64,000 nt of DNA from Diadema setosum (GCA_033980235.1 CM067064.1:2530501-2594500), one strand, 5' to 3'; positions 44,078 through 56,168 are shown, numbered from the stretch's first letter. Numbers and translations are program-made. Notes: generated from the letters alone by a model not told the origin.

Positions 44078-44488
44078 TTAAAGGGATGTTATAGTTTCGG
44101 TTGAGATGAGGCTTGAGGCTTCCAATTTTTTAGTAATGATGATTTTTTTTTTTTTTTTTGGATAATGAGAAACCTCTTATGACCTATGAAAGAACATAAT
44201 TCTAAGAGGATTTCAGGGTTTATCAATTTGATGAAAATTGATTTTGAAATGGCTGAGATATTCAAAACAAAGCAATCCCAATAAATGATGGGACTCACCT
44301 TTAATTAGGATCGCTTTGTTTTGCTTTGTTTTCAAATATCTCAGCCACTTCAGAACCGATTTTCATCAAGTTTGATTTCCTCTTAGAATTGTATGCTTTT
44401 TCAACATTCCATGAAGTGCCTTCTATGTATCTTGCAAAATGTTAACAGATGAATTTTCACCTCAACAAGTACTACACCATCTCTTTAA
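44078..44488. mobile_element. Palindromic MITE, family P1, copy 5
   Basis: The copy starts TTAAAGGGATGTTATAGTTT, contains a T-run expansion near 44142-44159, and ends ACACCATCTCTTTAA. It lies in the first intron of the fibropellin-like gene. Confidence 0.78.
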
Positions 44489-45771
44489 ACTGTCCTTCAA
44501 CAAATGTATTACGTCATATTGCCGCGCTGTAAGAGTATGATAAAAGTAGTGGTATTTTGCCCCTATATAATTTCGATGCGACCATTCAAGACAAGGTAGT
44601 GATGTAGGAGTTCCTGTCTGAGTAGGCCTATTAGTGCATGGATGCTAAACAATATCAAACTAGTGGTTATATCGCTGCAATATATTTCTTTTACTATCCG
44701 AGCTCGTTGGTTTCCTGACCAAGACCGTATCTTAATAAATGACCTGAATCAATGCAGCCCTTGCACAGAAAATAGACTCCATGACAGGTATCACTTAACG
44801 CAACATCATAGTAATTCGATGTTGACGTTTGTTTTTACTTTGACTATTGCGTGCTCAAAACGAAATGTACGTATACATTTCTCAATTTTCCTCTCTTTTT
44901 CTTTCTTGAGACAAGTTCATGATTATCCCGCCTTTTATGCCTAAAATATGAAAATGCCTGACATTGTAACACTTCGATCAAAATAGATTTCCTTTTATTA
45001 CCGTTCTCCTTACATGGTAAGGGAGTAGAACTCAGTGGTAAAAAGAAATTAAGAATATAATGATATGTTCAACGACCAACCATTTATTTTTTTTTTCAAT
45101 TTTAACTGAGTAAGGCAATGGAGAGTTTATGCATTCATGAACACCAATATTTGCCTGGTCTTTGAGTAAGTGACTATGCTTTTGTTTTCCGACCGTCTCT
45201 AAAAAGCTCTCAAAAATGTACCACAATGTGGCTTTGTAATACTGATCACTAAGAACGACATTTATCCTTTTTTTTTTTTTTTGGTGTTGTTTAGTTGCTC
45301 AAAAAGTCAAAGTGAAGTAAATTTCATATCGAGAATTCAATGTCACTTCTTGTGAGGATAGCTCGCAAAAAGAAAATGTACAAGTAGTGTTTGAACATAA
45401 TTATTGATTCAAATAGACGGCAAATTCACTTGCAAGAACAGCACATCCATACCTCTACGTTCGTGTAGAAACTGTATGCATTTTGCACACTAATTTCCAT
45501 CTCTTTATCCTTTGGTTTCTGTTATTGATGGATGGTTAATTAACGATAATACCTACGTATTTTTCCATACTTATATTATATACAATATACATATATGTGT
45601 GTGGATGTATGTGTGGAGTGTGTGTTTGTGTGTTTAATGCCCCCTCCTACACCCTCCCCCGCTCTGTCTTTTCGCTTCCAGCTTGAGTGTCACCCACAAA
45701 ATATTGAATATATTTTTGCCTCCTATTACAAAATGGACTGCCACCACCTGCCCCTGTTTCCTGCGTATGGC

Positions 45772-45808
<37 letters not shown>

Positions 45809-46779
45809 CAGAGTTAGATCACCAATTTACTCATGACAAGATCGACTATCTCAGAACTACAAAATAGCACTTTTGACATCTTCAGCAGTCAGCCTAATGG
45901 TCATAAGAGGTTCAAACTAGCTTGCCGTCTTCTCGGATAGATACGAACATTCTATCACGCAAGGATACACACTATTTATTAGTTTTCCTTTCATAATATC
46001 GTAAACTCAACAACAATGTTGATATCAGACAGCCGCGAGTCCCTCTTTCGTTCAGTTACGAGAGCAACCAACCACCATCCTTGGAATGCCACGTTGTATC
46101 CAAATCTCCATTTTCTCGATGTGCGCAATTTATTTCCTGCTTCACGCAAACTTGGGCAAGAAAACATTCTTCTGGTATTTCATGGCGCTTTGGCTCATTG
46201 GCACAAATGTCATCGCTTTGTCCAGATACTGGCCGATTTTAATCATCCGCATTCCCCACACTAATACACGCATGAATACATGCACTTCACACTCTATACG
46301 CGCCAAACCGTTGGTCGCGGACACTCCACCAAATGGTACTCCCCGAAATTCAGGATCGGTAATTCTGTGTAATTCACACACCATCAACCTCCAAGGTAGG
46401 CACACTGCATGCATGAATGCTACAAACACAGTCCAGGAAGTGGACTGAGGCCATCCCATGAACATGATTATTATGAACACACATGTACACATTAAAGGCA
46501 TTGTCTTTCGCAGGCACACTTGAGTGGAAGCATATGGAATGAGTCACTTATTAAAGGCCCCGTTCCACCGACCATCCGAGGTTCATATCCCCAAAAAGAG
46601 AACTAGACTTGGAATTTGTCAACACTGACAAATTAGGTGATCCGACCTATTCGGAAATCAATGATTTGAGTCCTGATCCCAATAGGCATGACCATACCGG
46701 TTTCATTTGTGTTGAGGGGACATTGGCCGTATGATGTTTGAATTCTCATTTAGAAAAGGGAGTCAGACCTGCCGTCTTT
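44489..46779. other. Intron sequence, no exon recognised; (GT)n inside
   Basis: Part of the first intron of the fibropellin-like gene. It has a (GT)n tract at 45774-45806. Overlapping frames at 46016-46519 on both strands have no identifiable domain. Confidence 0.5.
45774..45806 (+). repeat. (GT)n microsatellite
   Basis: About 16 GT units. Confidence 0.95.
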
Positions 46780-47815
46780 GATTCTTGTAACATGGTCTTT
46801 GAGTGTGCAAAATATGGGAAAGATAGGACATGTATTCACCAAGATACAGGATGAAACATTAATGACATTTGACCCTAATTTACATACCCAAGATGGTGTC
46901 CGATCAAGTAGTTGTTATTTTATGAAATAATGTACGTGGCATGAACTAAACATGTGCAAAATATGGGGGTGATAGGGGCTGTTTTTCTTGAGTTATTGCA
47001 AAGACAGTTGCAGAAAGAAATATCTCAATACATCGAAGATTAGCTTTAATTTCAGCCAAAATTTTTAACGTAATCCCGACATCGTATGAAAAAACAGAGA
47101 ACACTCATACGATAGCGCAAAGTCTCAGCTACAACATGATAAAATCTGGGAGAAATTCACCGAATGGTAAGTGAGCTAGTGCTCGATAAAGACAATCATG
47201 TCAATTTTCACATCTAGAAAAATTCCCTCCCATAGAGATAACACGTCATAACGAAGATACAGAAAGAAGTACATATGACTTTTGACCCCACTTTGCACAG
47301 ACAAGATGGCATCTGGGCAGAAAGTTGTTATTTTGTGAAATGATTCTTGTAACATGGTCTTTGCGTGTGCAAAATATGGGAAAGATAGGACATGATTTCA
47401 CCAAGATACAGCACAAAACATTTATTACCTTTGACCGTAATTTACATACCCAAGATGGTGTCCGATCCAGTAGTTGTTATTTTATGAAATAATGTACGTA
47501 GCATGAACTAAACATGTGCAAAGTATGGGGGTGATAGAGGCTGTTTTTCCTGAGTTATTGCAAAGAAAGTTGCAGAAAGAAAGAAATATCTCAAAACATC
47601 GAAGATAAGCTTTAATTTCAACCAAGTATTTTGACGTAATCCCGACATCGTATGAAAAAAAAAAAACGAAGGGCACATAACCAATAGCGTAAAGTCTCTG
47701 CTACAATACAATCTGGGAGAAATTCACCGAAGGGTAAGTGAGCTAGTGCTCGATAAAGATAGTCATGTCAATTTTCATTTCCAGAAAAACTGCACTCCCA
47801 TAGAGATAACACGTA
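46780..47815 (+). repeat. Tandem duplication, two units of about 470 bp, period 562
   Basis: GATTCTTGTAACATGGTCTT occurs at 46780 and 47342. The following text is collinear for about 470 bp, including CTAAACATGTGCAAA, AATCCCGACATCGTATGAAA and GAGCTAGTGCTCGATAAAGA. The copies differ by scattered substitutions and small indels. No coding frame is conserved. It lies in the first intron of the fibropellin-like gene. Confidence 0.85.
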
Positions 47816-48640
47816 AACTGGTCAAATTTGACAAGGTTACTTTTAATCCATTTTTACGAGGTGAAGACTTCATCCGATCAAAATTTTGGAACCACATTAC
47901 TGAAAGAACATTTATTAAGCTATAACGTACTGAAATCTGGGTGGAAAGTGAAAAAGGTTAAGTGAGATACGCTCGAGTGAACTTGAAATTTGATGACGTC
48001 ATTTTGAAAATTTACTTTTTTTTATTTCATTAAGGAATTTGATATCTTTTAATCCTTTTTTCAACACTGCCAACCCATGAAATGACATATACATGTACAA
48101 CTCATCAGCTTTCAGAAAATGTAAAGAAAATGGGGGGTCACCGTCCATCCTGACGAGTAAAATTGGATTTATAATTGGCGGTTTTTTGGCATAGTTGCAC
48201 TGTATATCGCCATTGACGCGCGCACGGGTTTTCAGCTTTGACGGGCCCGTATGACGTCATATTGAGTCGGATTGACTTGAAACTTGGTAGAAATATTCCT
48301 TGACACTTCAAACTTCCGATCCGTGTAAAAAAACGGGAAATTTCTGTTGCATATTAGTTGTGCGTGCGTATATGAGTGCGCGCGTACGCCTCCGTCCAAT
48401 TTTTTTCATTTTTTTTTCAAAAATTGCTCCAAATGGTCTGAAACGTGTGCAAAAAAAAAAATTTGAGCTCGATTGGAGCATGTAAATATTTCAACGCGCG
48501 CATACGCGCACGTTTTAAGGGAAGAGATACTTTTTGAGAATATGAGTAGAATTCGCTTGACTTGAAATATTGTGAAGTAAATTTCATTGAAAAATTACAT
48601 TCTATCAATGAGATATGAATGAAAATGTGTTTTCATATAA

Positions 48641-48670
48641 TGACGTCGTAATGACGTCATAGTGACGTCA
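48641..48670. promoter_or_regulatory. Cluster of three CRE-like TGACGTC words
   Basis: TGACGTCG, TGACGTCA and TGACGTCA are spaced 11 bp apart at 48641, 48652 and 48663, and further TGACGTCA words lie near 47996 and 48251. They could bind CREB/ATF proteins; being inside a repeat-like region with GCGCGC words, they may only be part of a mobile sequence. Confidence 0.3.
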
Positions 48671-48698
48671 CGGTCGACTGAGCACTATAATTTTATTT

Positions 48699-49036
48699 GA
48701 TCTGTCGTCTTTGGGACATGATACATACAAGGTATAAGTTTGAAATTGATAGGCAGAGGACTTTCTGAGCTAACCTCTGCACAACTTTTTAGGAGAAAGA
48801 AATAAAGAAGACTAAAGAAAGAATCAGTACAGATACAAAAGTGATCCGAGAGGATACTCGGATCACCTAACTAGATCTGTCGTCTTTGGGACACGATACA
48901 TATATGGTATAAGTTTGAAGTTGATAGGCAGAGGACTTTCTGAGCTAACCTCTGCACAACTTTTGCAGAGAAAGAAATAAAGAAAGAATCAGTACAGAAA
49001 CAGAAGGTGATCCGAGAGGATACTCGGATCACCTAA
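48699..49036 (+). repeat. Tandem duplication ending in identical hairpins followed by CTAA
   Basis: Two units of about 170 bp start GATCTGTCGTCTTTGGGACA and each end with the hairpin GTGATCCGAG-AGGATA-CTCGGATCAC (48841-48866 and 49007-49032) then CTAA. Arms are 10 bp and perfect. No coding potential. Confidence 0.85.
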
Positions 49037-49631
49037 AAAGTCTTGCGTTCTAATGAGTTCCGATGAAATCTGATCCGACAAGCTCCAGATACTCTCACCA
49101 AGGCTGACCGAGGTTTATACCAATGCCAGAAGAGTCCCAGAACCAAGACTAAGTTAACCTATCCGATAACGGTTTAACTTGAAATAGACTTGAATTGAAA
49201 ATGAATTACACTTAAACTTGAAATTGAATCGTCGGAAACTCAACAGACCGTATAGGACGTCGGCTGGACACGCCCGATAGTGTAATATACATCGGCTTGA
49301 CTCGACACGTATCGGACTGACTCGACACTTAGCGGACACCGACTGGACTTGCGGCTGGAAATGGATAGAATCTGATAGAGAACTAATAGCACCCCATTCC
49401 ACAGAGGTTTTTCTCATTCATCACTCGTCGGAAGCAAAGTTTGTTGCTTCCAGAAATGCAGAAAATGTGAATATAATATGTTGGTATTGCGGCCGTGCAA
49501 TGGAAAAAAGAAATAAAATGAACGCTTCCCCAAGTATTGATTGACGGACTATTTTGATCACCTGGTCTATGCAATTTCATTCTTTGTTTAAACATGACTG
49601 ATGAATCATACATAATTATTATGTATACATG

Positions 49632-49632
<1 letters not shown>

Positions 49633-49682
<50 letters not shown>

Positions 49683-49868
49683 TCTATATAATGAAGAAAC
49701 ACCTGGTAATGCAATTTCTTCAGGAATCTTGACTCCTGAAGAAGACGTAGGACGCCGAAAATTTAAGACGAATAAACTCATGCTTGACCAAAAAAAAAAA
49801 AAAAAAAATGCATTACCGGTTGTTTCTTCATTTCTTTCTGGAGTCAATACGTGAAATTTTAACATGTT

Positions 49869-49925
<57 letters not shown>
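49633..49925. repeat. Structured repeat between two (AT)n tracts
   Basis: (AT)n at 49633-49680 and 49869-49925 flank inverted arms TGAAGAAACACCTGGTAATG (49691) and its near complement ending GGTTGTTTCTTCA (to 49829). Between the arms is CCTGAAGAAGACGTAGGACG then CCGAAA and AATAAA, a word order that recurs at 54930-54975. Confidence 0.6.
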
Positions 49926-49927
<2 letters not shown>

Positions 49928-50097
49928 AGATGGCACCTTAGGGAGACACATTGGGGGGAAGTGTCTTCATTAGGGAGACAACTGGTCATTAAGGAGACAA
50001 TTTTCGTGTCTCCATTGCGTAAACTGCCATTGAACATGTATATAACAAATTTGCATATAAAACAAATGGAAATGTCTCCCAAATGACCCATCTAGGA

Positions 50098-50122
50098 GTA
50101 TATATATATATATATATATATA
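50098..50122. repeat. (AT)n microsatellite
   Basis: Short TA tract following a region with three TAGGGAGACA-like units (about 49938-50005). Confidence 0.9.
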
Positions 50123-52425
50123 TTGGGGGGGGTCGGCAAGCTTAGGCATAATGTCGCTTTGAAAATGAGTGAAGTGAACCAACTGAGAAAAAAAAAAGAT
50201 GACATTATACAGCGAACCAATGTGTCATATTGGAGCAGCGAATCATATCATCCTCTGTTATCAAATCTTTAACTTAAAAAGAAAAAAAAAACAGATTCGT
50301 CTCGCAATGTGACACTTTTCCTTCGTACAAGAGATAGCATGTAATGAAATTATGCAGAGGAATGTGTTATACATTCAGATGTAGTACTTTATTTGTACCA
50401 AAGCATGTGTCTGAATGCATTACGAAGGCTTTGCACTCATGTTATGACACCTTCCTGGATGGGAGTATACTATCAACTGACTGTTTTTGGAGAACAAATT
50501 ACACATCTCTGTGTAATTAATTAATGCATTGAAATCTGTGTAATTGATCTATACATGGAACACTGAACTCTCATACCCCGAACAATGCAAAATTCTACTA
50601 CTACTTAGAGCATTGCTTCGCTGGCATTGTTGGTACCTTTGTCTTTACCTTGTCTTTTGTCTTTGACACAACAGCATGTTCATGGCGACGGTTTATAATA
50701 CATGTATACTTGCTTTTACAAAAGAGTTTTGCTGTTTGAATGATTTCTTAAATCATGCTGACTTTTTTTTCTTCTATTTTTGGCTTCCTTTCCGTAGATT
50801 GTTTGTCACAATTCATCGGAAGGAAACGAAAGATGGAAGAATTACTGTTCGCCCGCTGATGCTCATCAACAATGACAACTCTTTTCATCCCGAGTACATA
50901 ACATGAAACCCGACGAAGTGTGACGACTATACGGAATGTTATTTTGTAAATAGAATTGTTTTTAATTAATCTATGCAAACATTGGGATTTGTACCTAGGA
51001 AACGTAACATTTCATTTCAGTACACTTAACAGGAACGAGTTATCTAAACTCATTTCTACAAAGTCATTTTTTGGTTTCCTTTATAAACCGTACGCTGAAA
51101 AATAGATTGTTTGTTGTAAACTTCTTCTTTTTTCCTCTCTCTCTCTCTCTCTCTCTGCGATCGTCGAACGCAACAGGGAGGAACTGAAGGATGCATATCT
51201 CGAGTCCAACGCCCACGAGTCATACATCCCACGATCTAGACACTAAGTCAAAAAGGCCCACCAGCTCGACATCAAGTGAAATAGGCCCACTACCTATACA
51301 TACGATCGGCGAGACTGACAGTGTCAGTCTCGTGTGCCTTTTGTGCCTAGTGTCAGACTCGCGTGTGGGCCTTGTTTGCGTAGTGTCGAGCTGATGGGCT
51401 TTTTGCGTTGTGTCGAGTTCATAGGCTGTACCAGGGAGGTGGGAAGTTCCCTTCCTGGTATGACTCATGAACCGATGACTCGTGGTTGTTGGGTTCGCGG
51501 GATGTCTTGGAACTGAATACAGATGATACGCTGTGTTCAGACAAATCAGTTTCAATTTGGGCATTTGAGGGAGATTGAAGTATATCGCTGCGCTGCTGTA
51601 AACACACTTCTTTAATCATTTAAGATTTAGGGACAATTATAATCCAGTGAATATGATATCGAATGAAAGCAAACAGTAAAGCAACAGCTATCGGGTAAAG
51701 TACTATACCCACTTGAATGTAGACAGAGAAATTTACATAATATCGGCAACATGATATAGGCCTATACCTTTGAAGCACTCTCCATTCTTCCTGGCGTTAC
51801 TGTTCTGTTATTATTTTGACTTTTTCTCTCTCAAAGGAGACAACATAATGGCAAAGTGACTTTTTCAACAAGCATACATCACACTTCCAAATTCCCTAGA
51901 ACGTCATTACCTGAATGTAACGTCAATGTAAATCTTTTGTGTGTTTTTTTTTTCTTTGCCAACTAGTGAGGGTAAATGACAGTGAAGACTGAATTCAGTC
52001 ACGAGATGAACAAGCTGCTATTCTTGTAATCTCGTGGGCTGCCAGAAGATAAGAGATAAGAGAAGATACTGATCCTATCTTTTGCAAGATTTATATAATG
52101 TAGCTCAGATTTATACCGATCTGCTGATTTAACGCCAAGTAAAAGTTACTTAGAGGAAAATAATCATTGTCAAAAGTTATCGGTAAAAAATCTCTGGCGT
52201 CATCGGTTTTGGGTGTTTTGTTTGTTTTTTTTTTTAGTAAAACTTGTCTCTGATGCTACTTACATGTATTAGCGACTTAAAACCTACATCAGCCCTTCGA
52301 TATTCAACTATGTACATGATTTATTCTCCTCTAGTTCTGTTGTTGAGAAAATTACAACGCTCATGGTCGCATCTTATGTTGACACAGCTTCGCCAAGCAA
52401 GTACAACTTTAATCTGATAACTCAC
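50123..52425. other. Intron sequence upstream of module exons, no exon recognised
   Basis: Lies between the signal peptide exon and the unknown modules. Besides the inverted repeat at 51200-51490 and a TC tract near 51136-51158 nothing was recognised. A small frame ending FHPEYIT at 50906 behind a pyrimidine-rich stretch was considered and not called. Confidence 0.45.
51200..51490. repeat. Degenerate inverted repeat centred on a 21-nt palindrome
   Basis: The centre reads GAGACTGACAGTGTCAGTCTC. Outside it, AAAAAGGCCCACCAGCTCGA and CCCACGAGTCAT at the left have weaker inverted copies at the right (GTCGAGCTGATGGGCTTTTT, ATGACTCGTGG). Short units such as GTGTCGAG and GGGC recur within each arm. 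Confidence 0.6.
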
Positions 52426-52501
52426 CAGTTTGTGATGATACCACGTCGAAACACAGAGTGAAGCACAGCTGTGTGAACAGCATCCACAGCATATTGAACA
52501 T
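52426..52501 (-). CDS. Exon 1: signal peptide of the fibropellin-like protein
   Basis: Reading the minus strand from the ATG at 52501 gives 25 residues beginning MFNMLWMLFTQLCF and ending DVVSSQT, a typical short hydrophobic signal peptide with small residues near the expected cleavage site. Two more in-frame ATGs lie at codons 4 and 7. The exon ends ACTG before a consensus donor GTGAGT, in phase 1, which fits exactly onto the exon at 43547-43972. It is assigned to the gene by strand, phase and biology. No transcript evidence is available, and 8.5 kb separates it from the next exon found. Confidence 0.65.
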
Positions 52502-53084
52502 GGTTCTGTGAGAGTTATTCCAGATCTAATTATTGCAAAGTAGAACTATCACATCAGCATGATTGTCTTGAAAAGTGACACGTTGTATATGAAGACACTC
52601 ATCAAACTATACAAAACCACCTTCTCCGATACACAATCAGTTGACTGATCACAACACGCCCATAGCTGGCAATTTATGTTCCAAGTTCAATGGACTGATT
52701 GTGATTCTGCAATATTCGTTGGATACCCGCTCTGGTGCCGCCTTGTTGTCTTTTCCCTGTATGTACCTTTGTACACACATCTGTTTGCATCGACCGAAAT
52801 CATGCATGCCAGAATGCCATAAAGGAAATGTCGCATTAAATTAAATTCCTTTGTTCGTGCTAACAGCTTTGTTATATAAACTCATACAGCAATCAGATAA
52901 GTTCCACCATGTTCACTAAAACATATTGTTCTATCGCTTCTGCTTTACTCCCTATACAAACTGTTCTGGGTTGATCAGAATTGTAAGCATGTTCAAACCT
53001 TGTCCATCTTTATTGATTTTTTAGTTAGTCTGCGAAGACTTTGATTCTTATATATGATATACATATGGTGTTCCTCTTGTGTTC

Positions 53085-53144
53085 TTTAAAGGGATCTGGG
53101 GATGGTATATAGTTTTGGTTCAGATAGGGATGCAGGTTACCAAT

Positions 53145-53213
<69 letters not shown>

Positions 53214-53448
53214 GTGTGTGTGTGTGTGTTTGTGAGATGATGAGAAGCCTCTTATGAAATATGAAAGAACATGCAATTGATGAAGGAATTCACTGTTTAT
53301 TTGACGAAATTGGTTTTGAACTGCATGGCTGATATTAAAAAAAAAAAAATCTAATAAAATGCGATAGGCCACGACTTTGATAGCATCTCTTTGTTTTACC
53401 ATATTTTTGGATATCTCAGTCATTTTCAAACGGATTTTCATCAAATTA
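53085..53448. mobile_element. Palindromic MITE, family P1, copy 6, truncated, with (GT)n expansion
   Basis: GGTATATAGTTTTGGTTCAG opens the copy, a long GT/GTAT tract (53145-53229) replaces part of the left arm, and the right arm stops at GATTTTCATCAAATTACG. It lies upstream of the signal peptide exon of the fibropellin-like gene. Confidence 0.7.
53145..53229 (+). repeat. (GT)n microsatellite inside P1 copy 6
   Basis: GTAT units then about 30 GT units, replacing part of the MITE arm. Confidence 0.95.
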
Positions 53449-53849
53449 CGCTGCCAGTAAACCCACAGTGTTCGAGACAACTTAACGCCCTTCTCATTCT
53501 CAACTGACGTAACTGTCTGGATATCTTGCTGAGGAACATTCATCGATTCCTATAGGTATAATAACTGCAGTCAAATTATTTTTCATTATTTTTTAGGCTC
53601 GTGCCTGGCTACATAGAAGTACAGTAACCCGTATATGCAATCTTCGTCGACTGCAATGGGTCACGCCGCCTGGCTTATTGTAACCACAATTATATTGATT
53701 CCAGAATATTGTATTGCACACTCATTCAAAGCCTTGTTCATGCTCTTTAAAGCTAGCTCATTGTGTTGCATTTCATCACGTACGGACTCTTTCTATCCTT
53801 TGTGTTGTGGGGAATCTGGGATGATTTGAATCGACGGTTATGAAAACAG

Positions 53850-53850
<1 letters not shown>

Positions 53851-53909
<59 letters not shown>

Positions 53910-53910
53910 A
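53851..53910. repeat. (AT)n microsatellite
   Basis: TA tract of about 60 bp ending at the inverted repeat 53911-53971. Confidence 0.95.
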
Positions 53911-53971
53911 CATTTTCCCAAATTCATCAGTATACACCATAATGGTGTGTACTGATGAATTTGGGAAAATG
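53911..53971. repeat. Inverted repeat, 30-nt arms with 1-nt centre, beside (AT)n
   Basis: CATTTTCCCAAATTCATCAG with TATACACCAT is mirrored by ATGGTGTGTACTGATGAATT with TGGGAAAATG; 29 of 30 positions pair. It directly follows the (AT)n tract at 53851-53910. Confidence 0.85.
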
Positions 53972-54469
53972 TATGAATTTGTGATTTCCGATATGATTAT
54001 TTCTGTCTGTATATTTATATGTAACATAATCGATATTATGTTTGAATGTTATTATTGTGAAATTCTGTCGATATTTATTGTATGATTACACGATTCATGA
54101 TCACTGTTGAGCGTCACGAGTTGATCTGATTGGATATGAATGATATGGAAAATAGTGTATGATGGATTTGTGAATATGATCTTGTGATGTTTTAATATGA
54201 TTATGTTTGATTATATGCAAAATAAGAGGTACTATGAATGATTGAATGTTAATTACTGTATTTTTTGAACAGAAGATGAACACACGGTGCTGGGATGCAC
54301 GATAACGATACGAGTCCCACGCAGGTAACTTATAGAAACTGTTGTTGTTTATACATCTGATCTAAAGTAAGAGTTGATATATTTTAGGTAGGGTTAAGGT
54401 TATTATATTTCGGTAATATAAGAAATATATAGGATATGTTGATGTAGATAGTGTTATATCAACCGGAGT

Positions 54470-54473
54470 TGTG

Positions 54474-54508
<35 letters not shown>

Positions 54509-54530
54509 ATGTGTGTGTGTGTGTGTGTTT
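54470..54530 (+). repeat. (GT)n microsatellite
   Basis: GT tract with TT and AT interruptions, followed by further GTGTGTATGT words to about 54605. Confidence 0.95.
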
Positions 54531-55089
54531 GCTTCGGTATGTGTGTGTGTATGTGAATTTGTATACATGTGCGTACGTATGTGAGTGTGTGTGTGTATGT
54601 ATGTGGATGTATACATATACGCAATGCAAATAGACATATGAATATGATATATATGTATATGATTTTGTTTGTGATCATCATGCTAAGAATTATAAGATAA
54701 TATGATTATTATATGGCAGCATTATGATATAAGAATTTATATATAATTGGGGATACATGATGTTATTCTGATGATGATTTGAGGTCAGATCGGATATAGG
54801 TATTGAATTGAATGATTGATTTGTGTACATAAAGGAAATGATTTAGAAGATTGGTAATATATGCAATTGCATTATATATTATATGACACATCACATCAGG
54901 CCATTCATATAATAATTATTCTGTTGGCATATCCTGACGAAGGCCTAATGACGAGCCGAAAGCTTGACAAATAAAAGGGAGACTAAGATCGAGAGCAACG
55001 TCCCGCCTCAGTCCAATTTCTTTCAATTATATGCACCCAACAATGAGGCACCGCGCACGTTCGGGACTCAGGGAACTATCTCCCACACT

Positions 55090-55145
<56 letters not shown>

Positions 55146-55867
55146 TATAGAGATACCAAGAGAAGAGAGTTGATGATTAGTTTTATTATCGACAAAGTGT
55201 TATTAAAGCATTCTGAAAATGCCACAATGCTCATTTGTGCTTTATTTTTTGTGAAATTAAGGGGTGTGTCTATATAGTCCATGCACAATGTACTTCATTA
55301 ATACTATCGTGTGTGCCGAATGGCGTATGAGTGGGAACATTTTATGACATTATGGCATTTTGCTTCAGCAGAACAAAAATTTCTACTCTTGTGACAGCGA
55401 TAACTAAAAGCAAACAAACAAACAAACAAACACAATTAACAAATTAAATGACCTCGAAGTTATTAGTTTGCAATGCCTCTTATTTTCTAAACAGAACTCC
55501 AATTGAAACATACACTTGATAATAAAACGACATTCATAAAAATCAACAATCCGGCACCTGCACCTGATTAAGATGACAGACTCCTGAATATACCTTTATG
55601 TCTTGAAGGGAGATTCCAGGCGATTCTCATAATTCTATATACATCGTACAGCCTCGTATTACATAAACCGATAGTATCATGTATAGATTTGTGGATTTTA
55701 CTGTGGTCCTTGAGCAGATTAACCAATACTCTGAAAAAACCCAAACAAATTGCACTGAACCCTAGGCCCCCCATCCATTACCATTTATTTGTAGGCATTG
55801 TTTTCATACTTTGTATTTTGTTTTTCTTTTTGAACTCGCGTCATCACAGCCTAATGAGGTTACGGAG
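54531..55867. other. No gene recognised
   Basis: AT-rich, with a CCTGACGAAGGC motif near 54930 and an (AT)n tract at 55092-55141. No exon seen on either strand. Confidence 0.5.
55092..55141. repeat. (AT)n microsatellite
   Basis: About 25 AT units. Confidence 0.95.
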
Positions 55868-56123
55868 TAAAAAGGATGGAATAGTTTTGGTTGAGATGGA
55901 GGATTCAAATCAATTTAGCTTGTTGCGAGATACCTAGAAATAATTCGTGAAATCCACTTGTGGTAAAGAACATACGATTCCAAGAGCAATTCAAAGTTTA
56001 TTTGATGAAAATCGGTTTTGAAATGACCGAGATATCCAAAAACAAAGTAAAACAAGGTGGTTGTAAAAAAAAAAAAAAAAAAAAAAGGTGAGTCCAAACT
56101 TATATGAGGACCTCTTGTTTTCG

Positions 56124-56168
<45 letters not shown>

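Larger units (their letters stand above)
21836..52501 (-). other. Fibropellin-like gene: signal peptide, two unknown modules, ten EGF repeats, avidin-like domain
   Basis: This is a gene model assembled by eye from 15 coding exons; each is listed separately. The likely product is a secreted extracellular-matrix protein. In order it has a 25-residue signal peptide exon, two related modules of about 140 residues, ten EGF-like domains and an avidin-like domain. Every junction joins a phase-1 donor to an exon starting with the two bases that finish the codon, and the exon lengths sum to 796 codons including a stop. Known family: sea urchin fibropellins carry EGF repeats and a C-terminal avidin-like domain and lie in the apical lamina of the embryo. 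Difference seen: no CUB domain was found and the tandem unknown modules take its place. The first intron (43973-52425) is about 8.5 kb and could hide an exon. The 5' UTR, promoter and possibly one last exon are not resolved. Confidence 0.8.

Noticed and set aside
46016..46519. Overlapping open frames of 82 to 125 codons on both strands
   Set aside because: No domain, no signal of codon bias, and frames on both strands compete; likely chance openings in a locally GC-richer stretch.
50801..50906. Possible terminal exon ending FHPEYIT after a pyrimidine-rich stretch on the plus strand
   Set aside because: The acceptor would be CCGTAG, no upstream partner exon was found, and the peptide matches nothing I know.
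52502..52640. TATA box for the fibropellin-like gene
   Set aside because: Minus-strand TATACAA and TTTGTATAG words occur upstream of the ATG, but in AT-rich DNA without a mapped start site they cannot be assigned.
54930..54975. Hammerhead ribozyme call for the CCTGACGAAGGC motif
   Set aside because: CTGACGA and GAAA words are present, but stem II is offset by one unpaired base and stems I and III are not evident.
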